This document shows positions 1-7,293 of a stretch of 39,753 nucleotides of DNA, one piece after another. The position numbers and the translations under genes were made by a program. The DNA is taken from assembly GCA_948616425.1 (NCBI GenBank), contig CAPGBJ010000054.1, positions 1 through 39,753 of the forward strand, written 5' to 3'. Position 1 is the first letter of the stretch; the number at the start of each line of letters is the position of its first letter. The notes below the pieces were generated by a model that was given only the letters and a program-made list of their open reading frames with translations, searched no databases and was not told the DNA's origin. This stretch comes from an uncultured Oscillospiraceae bacterium (GTDB taxonomy: Bacteria; Bacillota; Clostridia; Oscillospirales; Oscillospiraceae).

Positions 1-1
1 C

Positions 2-487
2 TATGAGAATGACCAGCGGATTGCCTGTCTGGTACGGGATGCCTTCAAGCGGGACGAGGTAGGGACACAGGCGGGCAGAGGGGGTATCTTAAATGTGGAG
101 CCCTCCTATCTGCCCGACCAGAATTTCTATTACCATGAGCACATCCACGGCTGTACAGAGAGCTCCTGGGCCTTTGCCAGCCTGTTGGTCAATGTGAGCG
201 GGACGCATGTCCCTTCGGTGACGCCGCTGCCCTCTGACCCACTTTATCAAAGCTGGAATGCCAATTCCAATGACCCTTTGAGCTTTGATCTGTTGTACTG
301 TTACAATGGACAGTCGGTGGAGCAGGTAGAACTGCGGCCAGGGGGAGCGCACAGCTTTTATGTCTGTAACGCCAAAGGCGAATTGGTGGGCTATGTCTGG
401 GATGAGGGGGAGATTGGATATTTTCGTCTGGTGGGCCAGATGCCAGAGGAGCTGGAAACGCTGTTTTTTACCGAAAAATTTTCCTGA
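2..487 (+). CDS. Hypothetical protein, 3' part only
   Basis: The reading frame is open from the left edge to a TGA at 485-487, giving 161 visible codons, so the true start lies upstream of the window. A GTG at 95 is in frame but has no Shine-Dalgarno-like sequence and the frame is open before it, so it is probably internal. The protein looks soluble, acidic and rich in aromatic residues (YYHEH, WNANSND), with no transmembrane segment and no motif I recognise. It ends just upstream of the rplS promoter, so it belongs to the preceding transcription unit. I cannot assign a function. Confidence 0.65.
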   Translation, partial: YENDQRIACLVRDAFKRDEVGTQAGRGGILNVEPSYLPDQNFYYHEHIHGCTESSWAFASLLVNVSGTHVPSVTPLPSDPLYQSWNANSNDPLSFDLLYCYNGQSVEQVELRPGGAHSFYVCNAKGELVGYVWDEGEIGYFRLVGQMPEELETLFFTEKFS

Positions 488-501
488 TGGCGAAAAATGT
501 C

Positions 502-530
502 TTGCATTTCTCTGGGAACTGTGATACACT
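502..530 (+). promoter_or_regulatory. Sigma-A-type promoter of rplS
   Basis: TTGCAT (502-507) and TACACT (525-530) are separated by 17 bases, a good match to the vegetative -35/-10 consensus. The start of transcription would fall near 537, leaving a leader of about 90 nt before rplS. Confidence 0.7.
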
Positions 531-546
531 GCCTTAGTCTGAAAAC

Positions 547-604
547 GGGCGATCCTCTGCGGCGCCCCTCTCGTGGAGCGGGTCACAGGCCGGAATGAAC
601 GCCT
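547..604 (+). promoter_or_regulatory. Structured leader of rplS (possible L19 autoregulatory leader)
   Basis: Between the promoter and the rplS ribosome binding site are three inverted repeats. GGGCG 547-551 can pair with CGCCC 563-567. CCCCTC 565-570 can pair with GAG-c-GGG 576-582. AGGC 587-590 can pair with GCCT 601-604, right before the AGGAGG at 612-617. The first two stems share bases and are mutually exclusive, as in a switch. Firmicutes are known to carry an L19 leader RNA upstream of rplS; position and length fit, but I could not match this sequence to that family's consensus. Confidence 0.4.
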
Positions 605-625
605 ATACAACAGGAGGAAAATATC

Positions 626-967
626 ATGGATCTGATGAAAGCGTTTACTGAGAAGTATACCAAGGCTGAGCCCCCCCAGATGTCCATCGGTGACACAGTT
701 CGTGTCCACCTGCGGGTGAAGGAGGGCAACCGCGAGCGTATCCAGGTTTTCGAGGGCACTGTCATTGCCAAAAAGCATGGCGGCATTGAGGAGACCTTCA
801 CTGTCCGCCGGGTGTCCTACGGCGTGGGTGTGGAGAAGGTGTTCCCTGTTCATGCCCCTTCTGTGGAGAAGATTGAGGTGGTTCGCCGGGGCAAGGTTCG
901 CCGTGCTAAGCTGTATTACCTGCGCAACCGCGTGGGCAAGGCCGCCAAGGTCAAGGAAGCTCTGTAA
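626..967 (+). CDS. rplS: 50S ribosomal protein L19
   Basis: This 113-residue protein matches bacterial L19 in length and sequence: an N-terminal helix (DLMKAFTEKY), the basic stretch VRVHLRVKEGNRERIQVFEG, and a C-terminal block with the typical YYLRNRVGKAAKVKE ending. L19 sits at the interface between the 30S and 50S subunits and contributes to an intersubunit bridge. ATG 626 is preceded by AGGAGG at 612-617. The gene has its own promoter and a strong terminator immediately downstream, so it appears to be transcribed alone. In many Firmicutes rplS follows trmD; here an unknown gene precedes it. Confidence 0.97.
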   Translation: MDLMKAFTEKYTKAEPPQMSIGDTVRVHLRVKEGNRERIQVFEGTVIAKKHGGIEETFTVRRVSYGVGVEKVFPVHAPSVEKIEVVRRGKVRRAKLYYLRNRVGKAAKVKEAL

Positions 968-973
968 GCCAAC

Positions 974-1002
974 AAAAGGAGCGGCGTTTGCCGCTCCTTT
1001 TT
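974..1002 (+). terminator. Rho-independent terminator after rplS
   Basis: A perfect 12-bp stem (974-985 with 990-1001) closes a four-base loop GTTT. The 3' arm ends in a run of T up to 1002. It lies 6 bases after the rplS stop codon. Confidence 0.9.
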
Positions 1003-1151
1003 GCTATGCGATGGATGGTGTGGGCTTTCCCAATCTCTGCAAATGGAGATTTGGCTCTGCAAGCAGAGAAGCTCCGGACCCATGCTGCAGAGGGGAGAAA
1101 TTTCCTGTCAATCCCTGAAATTTTCTCAGCAAATTGGAAAAGGTGAGCGGT

Positions 1152-2687
1152 ATGAAGGGCTCTAGAAGACTTTGCTTTGGTGTTTTAATTTTGTTTGCAG
1201 CTTTTTGGCTGCTGCTGGGCGGAGCAGCCCACTACAGTCTGGTGGACGACCTGCAGTGGGGCACCCAGACAGGGCTGGATTGGTGGCGGTACGGACTGCT
1301 GAATAACCGGTATGTGGGCAATTTCTGTGCAGTCGTCATGTGCCGCTCCTTGACGGCCAAGACCTTGATGATGGGTGGGGCCATGTTTTTCATTCCCTAT
1401 CTCATGGCCCAGCTGGCTGCCCGAGAACGGAAAGAGGCGTTCCTCCCCATCTTTTTGGCCTGTAATATTGGGGTACTGCTCATGCCAGTAGAGCTGTGGC
1501 GGGAGGTCTATGGCTGGATTTCCGGTTTTGGCAATTACGGCCTGTCAGTGCTGGTTGCCCTCCTCTGGTTGACCACCTTGAGACATGTGGAGAGAAGTGG
1601 ACGTCAGCTGGGGCGGTGGTCAGCGATTCTCTTCGGCATAACACTGGCTATGGGGCTGTTTTTAGAACACTTGGCGCTACTTGTTTTGGGGGCATCCCTG
1701 ATTTTGGCGCTGTATGGAACGGTGAACCGGGGAAAACGGCTTTGCCTGCCCTTCTATGCCTGCCTGGGAGGGGCAGTTTTGGCGGTCTATGTGATGTTTT
1801 TTAACGATATTGTACTCACATTGCTGTCTTCTGGCACCTCCCTGGGCGGGAGAAGGGCTCTGTCCTTTGCCCCGGGGGAGGGGCTGGGCGCCGCTGTTGG
1901 ACAGATCGCGGGGCGGTATTTTGGAGTTCTGCTGCCCCAAGCCTTTTTGCATGGAATTCATATCAGCTTACCGCTGGCAGTCATCATTGCCCGTGCTTTT
2001 TGGGAGAGTCGGGCCCGGTGGATGGCCCTGTTGGGGGCGCTTCCTCTGGCTCTGAGCGGTTGGGTGTGGTGGACTGGAGGGTGTGCTGTGCCCTCTGTGG
2101 CTGTTCTATGCTGGGTGCTGCCCCTAGGGGCCCTGCTGGCTCAGCGGTGCAGCGGCCGCATAAAGGCGGGACGGATACTCCTGTTTTTGGCGGCGCCTGT
2201 GTCCCTGGCGCCGGTGGCGGCGGTGACCATCTCTGGCTGGCGATTTTACTTTTTTCCCATGGTGATGCTGATTTTGGTTGCGGCGGACACGGCCGCCCCC
2301 GTCCTGGAGCGGCGGTCTGTGCTGTGGGGGACCGCACTTCTGGCGGCGGTGCTGCTGGCCCCCTGGGTGTACCGGGGGAGCAATGTACTGGCCTGTAACA
2401 TAGTAGAGCAGCAGCTCATCCACCAGGTGAGAGCTGGAGGTGGAAAAATTTTGATTTTGCCCACAGATCGATACGATGCCCAACAGTGGTATGTGCGCAA
2501 CCCCTGGAGCGCCGAGGGGGCCTATTATTATAGGGAGCGTTTTGGCCTGTCGAAGGATGTGACGCTGATTTTCCTGCCTGCCGGCTCCTTCGATACTTGG
2601 CCGGACATTTCGGATGAGGTGTGGGAAAAGCGGGTAGAATTGCCTCCCAGCGATGAGTTTGTATATACCATGCCAGTTATTTCTTGA
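1152..2687 (+). CDS. Polytopic membrane protein, DUF6056/GT-C-like
   Basis: This 511-residue protein is almost entirely hydrophobic, with roughly ten or more predicted membrane spans and a short soluble C-terminal region (from about residue 430). The N-terminus is a membrane anchor, followed by an extracytoplasmic loop with an acidic pair (LVDDLQW) and a GXYGLS-type loop after WISGFGN. Acidic residues in the first loop, followed by multiple spans, are typical of GT-C glycosyltransferases and the DUF6056 family, so a role in cell-surface glycan transfer is possible but not shown. I chose ATG 1152 because AAGGTGA (1140-1146) lies about 5 bases upstream; a TTG at 1134 would add six residues but has no such site. 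The gene lies where many Clostridia carry lepB. Confidence 0.7.
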   Translation: MKGSRRLCFGVLILFAAFWLLLGGAAHYSLVDDLQWGTQTGLDWWRYGLLNNRYVGNFCAVVMCRSLTAKTLMMGGAMFFIPYLMAQLAARERKEAFLPIFLACNIGVLLMPVELWREVYGWISGFGNYGLSVLVALLWLTTLRHVERSGRQLGRWSAILFGITLAMGLFLEHLALLVLGASLILALYGTVNRGKRLCLPFYACLGGAVLAVYVMFFNDIVLTLLSSGTSLGGRRALSFAPGEGLGAAVGQIAGRYFGVLLPQAFLHGIHISLPLAVIIARAFWESRARWMALLGALPLALSGWVWWTGGCAVPSVAVLCWVLPLGALLAQRCSGRIKAGRILLFLAAPVSLAPVAAVTISGWRFYFFPMVMLILVAADTAAPVLERRSVLWGTALLAAVLLAPWVYRGSNVLACNIVEQQLIHQVRAGGGKILILPTDRYDAQQWYVRNPWSAEGAYYYRERFGLSKDVTLIFLPAGSFDTWPDISDEVWEKRVELPPSDEFVYTMPVIS

Positions 2688-2714
2688 TGTTGAAAAATAT
2701 ATAGGGGTAAAGAG

Positions 2715-2752
2715 GCGGGGTCGATGTCAGAGAGCGAAGTCTTCTGCCCCGC
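2715..2752. terminator. Possible bidirectional terminator between converging genes
   Basis: GCGGGG 2715-2720 pairs with CCCCGC 2747-2752 around a partly paired 26-base interior. A-rich bases precede and T-rich bases follow (GCTTTGA), so it could act on both strands. It lies between the ends of the membrane-protein gene and the minus-strand TraX-like gene. The loop is long, so this is weak. Confidence 0.35.
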
Positions 2753-2803
2753 TTTGACTGGGCTTTGCTGTGTGGCCTTTTCTCAGGGGAGTGATTTTGA
2801 ACC

Positions 2804-3565
2804 TTAAACTCCGGTGCGCATCAGCGCCAACAGCAGCAGATGGACGGGGTAAAAGACGTACCATAGATACTTGTTCCCAGGAAAGGTGTAGCCCTTTTTT
2901 CCGTTGTAGAAGAGTAGGAATGCCACCCCCAGCAGGGGGCCGACGGCGTTGATGCACAGCATGTGGAGCCAACCAACGGTAAACAGCGGCTCAGAGAAGA
3001 ACATCCAGATCAGTCTGTACCGGGACATGGGCATGAGAAACAGCCATAACAGGACCTTGCTTCGGGTGGGCCAGCTGTCCGTCCAGTAAAAGACCAGGAT
3101 AAACAGGATATAGCGCCCGTTTCCCTCTGCAAGACTGAGATACTCGGCGGCAATTACTACCCCGATGGCCAACAGACAGCCCAGCCCTACTCGTTTCCCG
3201 TTGCCCCAGTCCATCAGCCGTAAAGTGAACAGGCCCAGCAGCAGGGTGAACATGATGTTGCCATGAAAACCGAACAGAAGGTAGTATGGGTACTCCGCCA
3301 GGCAGGCGAAGACCAGCAGTCGGAGGGCATACCGTTTGAAGTTTCGGGTGTGCCGGTAGCCGTTGGCGATGGAGAACAGGAAGATGGGGGCGGCGATGCG
3401 GCCGATGTAGTCAGTGGCGCGCTGGAGAGCTAGGAGCGCGGGAACAGTTTCGGCGGCGTTGGGGAAGAGGAGGACTTGCAGTGTTAGGGACAGAGGCCAG
3501 ACGTAAGTTACATGGTCCCACAGCATAGACAGTAGGGCGACGATTTTCAAAGTGAAAAAGCTCAT
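2804..3565 (-). CDS. TraX family membrane protein
   Basis: This 253-residue polytopic protein opens with LKIVALLSMLWDHV, then GRIAAPIFLFSIANGYRHTRN and YALRLLVFACLAEYPY, and later NIMFTLLLGLF. Together these are the signature of the TraX family, first known for N-acetylation of F pilin and related to other membrane acyltransferases. Chromosomal Firmicute homologues have no established substrate; acylation of a surface molecule is the usual inference. It is the only minus-strand gene in the window and is transcribed divergently from rbgA. Its start codon is CAT at 3563-3565, with a weak AAAGGGA about 12 bases upstream. No conjugation genes are nearby, so this is not evidence of a conjugative element. 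Confidence 0.85.
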   Translation of the reverse strand: MSFFTLKIVALLSMLWDHVTYVWPLSLTLQVLLFPNAAETVPALLALQRATDYIGRIAAPIFLFSIANGYRHTRNFKRYALRLLVFACLAEYPYYLLFGFHGNIMFTLLLGLFTLRLMDWGNGKRVGLGCLLAIGVVIAAEYLSLAEGNGRYILFILVFYWTDSWPTRSKVLLWLFLMPMSRYRLIWMFFSEPLFTVGWLHMLCINAVGPLLGVAFLLFYNGKKGYTFPGNKYLWYVFYPVHLLLLALMRTGV

Positions 3566-3617
3566 AATACAATCAGATCCCTTTCTGTAGTAGATGCAGA
3601 GAGGATACCAGACGTTT

Positions 3618-3647
3618 CTTACAAAGAAGGGACATGTCCCTTACAAA
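3618..3647. repeat. 16-bp perfect palindrome with flanking direct repeats (candidate operator)
   Basis: AAGGGACATGTCCCTT at 3627-3642 is a perfect palindrome. An 8-base direct repeat CTTACAAA occurs at 3618-3625 and again at 3640-3647, 22 bases apart, the second overlapping the palindrome. It sits between the divergent traX-like and rbgA genes, as an operator would. No regulator gene lies next to it. Confidence 0.45.
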
Positions 3648-3672
3648 TCTCTGAAGTTTAGGAGGTTCTCCT

Positions 3673-4554
3673 ATGAACATCCAATGGTATCCCGGCCACA
3701 TGACGAAAACTCGGCGGCAGATCGAGGCTGACCTGAAGTTGGTGGACATTGTGGTGGAAGTGATTGACGCCCGTATCCCTGCCTCCAGCCGCAATCCAGA
3801 CATCGACTCTATCTGTGCCGGCAAGCCCCGCTTAATTGTCCTCAACCGGGCGGACCAGGCTGATGCTGCTCAGAACAAGACGTGGGGGACTTATTTTCGG
3901 GGCCAGGGCCATTCCGTTTTAGAGACAGACGCCCGCTCCGGTCGGGGAGTGAATCAATTTTCAGCGGCGGTCCAGAACGTGCTGCGAGATCAGATTGCCA
4001 GGTGGAGGGAGAAGGGCCAAGTGGGCCGACCAGTTCGTGCCATGGTGGTGGGGGTGCCCAATGTGGGGAAGTCCACCTTTATCAATAAGGTGGCCAAGAA
4101 AAAATCCGCCAAGGCCAGTGATCGCCCTGGAGTCACCCGTGGAAAGCAGTGGGTCCATGTGGACCAGGGACTGGATCTGCTGGATACCCCTGGTATCCTC
4201 TGGCCAAAGTTTGAGGACGAGACCACTGGTATGAATCTGGCCTTTACCGGGGCGGTGAAGGATGAGATCATGGACGTGGAGACCCTGGGCTGCCACTTTA
4301 TGGCTTTGCTGGGGGAGCGTTATCCTCAAGCCCTCATCGAGGGCTGCAAGCTGGCACAAGTGCCATCCCGGGAAGAGGGGGAGAACGACGTGGCCTGGGG
4401 CTACCGGATTTTGGAAACTGCCGCTGCCAAGCGGGGGATGCGGGTATCCGGTAACGAGCTGGACACCGAGCGCATGGCGCGGGTCCTGCTGGACGAGTAT
4501 CGGGGAGGGAAGCTGGGGCGTTTTACCCTGGAGATACCGCAGACAGGAATGTAG
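3673..4554 (+). CDS. rbgA: Ribosome biogenesis GTPase RbgA (YlqF)
   Basis: RbgA is a circularly permuted GTPase needed for late assembly of the 50S subunit. The 293 residues begin with the family hallmark QWYPGHM. The motifs come in permuted order: G4-like NRAD (58-61), then G1 GVPNVGKST (127-135), a G2 region with RPGVTRG, and G3 DTPG (171-174). The usual G4 is NKxD; here lysine is replaced by arginine. The C-terminal RNA-binding region follows from about residue 210. ATG 3673 is preceded by AGGAGG at 3660-3665. It is followed after 128 bases by rnhB, the usual partner in Firmicutes. Confidence 0.95.
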   Translation: MNIQWYPGHMTKTRRQIEADLKLVDIVVEVIDARIPASSRNPDIDSICAGKPRLIVLNRADQADAAQNKTWGTYFRGQGHSVLETDARSGRGVNQFSAAVQNVLRDQIARWREKGQVGRPVRAMVVGVPNVGKSTFINKVAKKKSAKASDRPGVTRGKQWVHVDQGLDLLDTPGILWPKFEDETTGMNLAFTGAVKDEIMDVETLGCHFMALLGERYPQALIEGCKLAQVPSREEGENDVAWGYRILETAAAKRGMRVSGNELDTERMARVLLDEYRGGKLGRFTLEIPQTGM

Positions 4555-4682
4555 AGTGAGGCGGCTGGGCTTGCCGCACGGTTCCAATGGCAGAAGCTGT
4601 CTGCAGTTGCCTGCTGAGACAACGCCGGTCATATGCGGGCAACCAAAGCCTGCCCCCATGCTGAGAATAAGGAGGAACATAA

Positions 4683-5288
4683 ATGGACCTATGGCAGTAC
4701 GAACGAGAGGCCCTTTCCCAGGGCTACAGCCTTGTTTGCGGCTGTGATGAGGCGGGGGCGGGACCTCTGGCGGGGCCGGTCTATGCCGCAGCGGTGATTT
4801 TGCCCCTGGGGGAGGAGATTTCAGGCCTGGATGACTCCAAGAAGCTGACTGAAAAGAAGCGGGAGGAGCTGTTTCCGGTCATTCAGGACAGGGCTCTGGC
4901 CTGGTCAGTGGCCTGTGTGGAGGCCAAAGAAATCGACGCCACAGATATTCTCAGTGCGAGGATGCGGGCCATGCAGCTGGCGATTGACGGCCTGTCCCAC
5001 AGACCGGACTTCGCCCTGATCGACGGTAACCGGGATCGTGGACGATCTGCCGCTATCACTGCTGCTCACCGCTGTTTGGTAAAAGGGGACAGCCTGTCTG
5101 CCTCTATCGCGGCGGCCTCCATCTTGGCGAAGGTGAGTCGAGATCGGCATATGGTGGAACAGGCCCAAAAATATCCTGAGTACCACTTCGAAAAACACAA
5201 GGGGTACGGTACAAAGCTCCACTATGAGCTGTTGGCCCAGTATGGTCCCTGCCCGATCCACCGTCGGACCTTTCTCAAAGAACGGTGA
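4683..5288 (+). CDS. rnhB: Ribonuclease HII
   Basis: RNase HII removes RNA from RNA-DNA hybrids, including single ribonucleotides embedded in DNA. The 201-residue length is normal. Acidic residues expected in the active site are present: D22-E23 in CDEAGAGPLAGPV, D114 in LIDGN and D136 in KGDS, followed by SASIAAASILAKVSRD. The usual GRG motif that contacts the RNA-DNA junction reads G-A-G (25-27), so the arginine is missing. ATG 4683 follows GGAGG at 4671-4675. The stop overlaps the start of yraN by four bases, indicating translational coupling. Confidence 0.95.
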   Translation: MDLWQYEREALSQGYSLVCGCDEAGAGPLAGPVYAAAVILPLGEEISGLDDSKKLTEKKREELFPVIQDRALAWSVACVEAKEIDATDILSARMRAMQLAIDGLSHRPDFALIDGNRDRGRSAAITAAHRCLVKGDSLSASIAAASILAKVSRDRHMVEQAQKYPEYHFEKHKGYGTKLHYELLAQYGPCPIHRRTFLKER

Positions 5289-5653
5289 GCGGCCAGGAGA
5301 GCCGCCTGCTGGGACGATGGGGAGAGGACCAAGCGGTGGGATTTTTGCGGGATAAGGGCTTCCATATTTCGGCGGCCAACTGGAAATGCCGCTTTGGGGA
5401 GTTGGATTTGGTAGCGGAGGATGGGACCTATCTGTGTTTTGTGGAGGTTAAGCTGCGCAGGAGTGATGCCTACGGCAGTCCCAGAGAATTTGTAGACCTG
5501 CGCAAGCAGGCCAGGCTGCGCACCGCCGCCCAGCTCTATCTGGTTCAACATCCGACAGAGCTTCAGCCCCGTTTTGATGTGGTTGAAATTTACGCGCCCC
5601 AGGGAGTTAAGACCTCCAAGCCGAAGATCATCCATTTGGAAAATGTGTTTTAA
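5285..5653 (+). CDS. yraN: YraN family (UPF0102) endonuclease-like protein
   Basis: This 122-residue protein has the YraN pattern: GRWGEDQAVGFLRDKG at the N-terminus, then the PD-(D/E)XK-like core FGELDLVAEDG...CFVEVKLR (E-D around residues 38-40 and E-V-K near 56-58). Members are assumed to be nucleases, possibly in DNA processing or repair, but the function is not settled. The start is a GTG inside GTGA at 5285-5288, overlapping the rnhB stop. rnhB-yraN adjacency is common in Firmicutes and supports the call. Confidence 0.9.
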   Translation: MSGQESRLLGRWGEDQAVGFLRDKGFHISAANWKCRFGELDLVAEDGTYLCFVEVKLRRSDAYGSPREFVDLRKQARLRTAAQLYLVQHPTELQPRFDVVEIYAPQGVKTSKPKIIHLENVF

Positions 5654-5670
5654 TATGGGGAGGCAGTAGT

Positions 5671-5720
5671 GGTTGCCCGCAGGTCCGTACGCAGCCCATA
5701 CGGGCGGGCGCAGGTCAACC
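5671..5720. repeat. Long imperfect hairpin between yraN and thrC
   Basis: Nested inverted repeats: GGTTG 5671-5675 with CAACC 5716-5720; CCCGC 5676-5680 with GCGGG 5704-5708; CCGTA 5685-5689 with TACGG 5699-5703. Both bulges contain AGGT. There is no T-run after it, and it lies upstream of the thrC promoter, so it may end yraN transcription or bind a protein. Confidence 0.45.
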
Positions 5721-5742
5721 GCACAGAAACTGTGAAAAAACC

Positions 5743-5771
5743 TTGACCTCAGCCCAGAAAGCTGGCATAAT
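5743..5771 (+). promoter_or_regulatory. Sigma-A-type promoter of thrC
   Basis: TTGACC (5743-5748) and CATAAT (5766-5771) are separated by 17 bases. The start would fall near 5778, only about 28 bases from the ATG, leaving no room for a T-box or attenuator leader. Confidence 0.75.
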
Positions 5772-5805
5772 AGGACCCATCAACATAGAGTAAGGAAGGA
5801 TTTAA

Positions 5806-7290
5806 ATGCGGTATATCAGCACGCGGGACAATACTACCCAATACTCTGCTTCTCAGGCCATTGCTCAGGGGCTGGCGGGAGACGGAGGGCTGCTGACCCC
5901 CTTCTATATCCCAAAGCTGCCCAACAAGGCGCTGGAGGACATGAAGGATATGGCCTATCAGCAGCGGGCAGTGTACATTATGAAGCAATTTTTAGAGGAG
6001 TTTTCCGTTAAGGAACTCACTGACTTTGCCAGTGCTGCCTATGGCCCAGACAAGTTTGACTCTCCAGCTGTGGCCCCTGTTCGTACGGTGGACGGGAACA
6101 CCCACTGTCTGGAGCTGTGGCATGGGCCCACCTGTGCCTTTAAAGATATGGCATTGCAGATGCTTCCCCATTTGCTCACCACCTCCCTGGTGAAAACAGA
6201 GGAGAACAAGACGGTGTGCATCCTGGTGGCCACCTCTGGCGATACGGGAAAGGGCGCCCTGGAGGGGTTTAAAGACGTGCCCCGGACCAAGATTTTGGTT
6301 TTTTACCCCAAGGATGGGGTATCTCAGGTCCAGGAGCTGCAAATGGTCACCCAGGAGGGGAGCAATGTGGGCGTTGCCGCTGTGGTAGGCAACTTTGACG
6401 ATGCGCAGACCGGGGTGAAGAAGCTGTTTTCCAATGAGAGGGTCCGCCGGGAACTGGCCCGCCGAGGATATTTCTTCTCCTCCGCCAACTCGATCAACTG
6501 GGGGCGGGTCCTGCCTCAGATTGTCTACTACATCTCTGCCTACTGCGACCTGCTCCGGGATGAGAAGATAGAGCCGGGCCAGGCGGTGAATGTCTGTGTG
6601 CCCACAGGCAACTTCGGCAATATTCTGGCCGCCTACTACGCCCGGGAGATGGGGCTGCCGATTGACCAGCTGATCTGCGCTTCCAACAGGAATAATGTGC
6701 TGACCGATTTCCTTCGGGACGGTATCTATGATCGAAACCGGACATTCTATAACACAATGTCTCCCTCCATGGATATTTTGATCTCCTCCAACCTGGAGCG
6801 GCTGCTGTACTCCCTCACCCAGGACCCGGCGGAGGTAAAACGCTATATGTCCCGGCTGAACGAGGTGGGACGGTATGAGGTGAGCGACAAAGTGAAGGAA
6901 AAGCTCAATAAGCGTTTTAAGGGCTATTCCTGCGATGACCGGGAGACCCAGCGGGTCATTCGGGAGATGTATGAAAAGCGGGGCTACCTCATTGACACCC
7001 ACACTGCTGTGGCGTTCTCTGCTCTGGAGCAGTATCGGAAGGAGACAGGCGACACAACCCCTGCCGTTGTAGCATCTACTGCCAGCCCCTTTAAGTTCTG
7101 TGCCAGTGTGCTGGAGGCCCTAGGCGAGAGCAACATTGCTTCCGGCCTAGACGCCCTGGACCAGCTCACCGCAAAAACTGGACAGCCCGCTCCCGCCCCC
7201 CTGGCTGGACTGCGGGACAAGTCGGTCCGTTTTACCCAAGTGGTGGAGAAGGATCATATGGTGGATGCGGTGCTGTCTGTGCTGGAGTGA
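5806..7290 (+). CDS. thrC: Threonine synthase
   Basis: The enzyme converts O-phospho-L-homoserine to L-threonine using pyridoxal phosphate. The 494-residue length and the N-terminus YISTRDNT...GLAGDGGL identify the long (E. coli/yeast-like) class. The PLP lysine is K113 in PTCAFKDMALQ, and ATSGDTGKGALEGF binds the cofactor phosphate. ATG 5806 follows AAGGAAGGA at 5792-5800. It has its own promoter and is followed after three bases by a metallophosphoesterase gene. No other threonine-pathway gene is nearby. Confidence 0.96.
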   Translation: MRYISTRDNTTQYSASQAIAQGLAGDGGLLTPFYIPKLPNKALEDMKDMAYQQRAVYIMKQFLEEFSVKELTDFASAAYGPDKFDSPAVAPVRTVDGNTHCLELWHGPTCAFKDMALQMLPHLLTTSLVKTEENKTVCILVATSGDTGKGALEGFKDVPRTKILVFYPKDGVSQVQELQMVTQEGSNVGVAAVVGNFDDAQTGVKKLFSNERVRRELARRGYFFSSANSINWGRVLPQIVYYISAYCDLLRDEKIEPGQAVNVCVPTGNFGNILAAYYAREMGLPIDQLICASNRNNVLTDFLRDGIYDRNRTFYNTMSPSMDILISSNLERLLYSLTQDPAEVKRYMSRLNEVGRYEVSDKVKEKLNKRFKGYSCDDRETQRVIREMYEKRGYLIDTHTAVAFSALEQYRKETGDTTPAVVASTASPFKFCASVLEALGESNIASGLDALDQLTAKTGQPAPAPLAGLRDKSVRFTQVVEKDHMVDAVLSVLE

Positions 7291-7293
7291 GCT

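Noticed and set aside
2804..3565. TraX-like gene as evidence of a conjugative element
   Set aside because: No relaxase, coupling protein, pilus or integrase gene is near it, and TraX homologues are common in Firmicute chromosomes.
5654..5805. T-box or threonine attenuator upstream of thrC
   Set aside because: The promoter lies about 28 bases before the ATG, leaving no leader peptide or T-box space.
5992..7002. Long minus-strand open frame (336 codons) opposite thrC
   Set aside because: It lies fully inside thrC, which has clear PLP-enzyme motifs on the + strand; high GC keeps antisense frames open. No ribosome binding site or family match.
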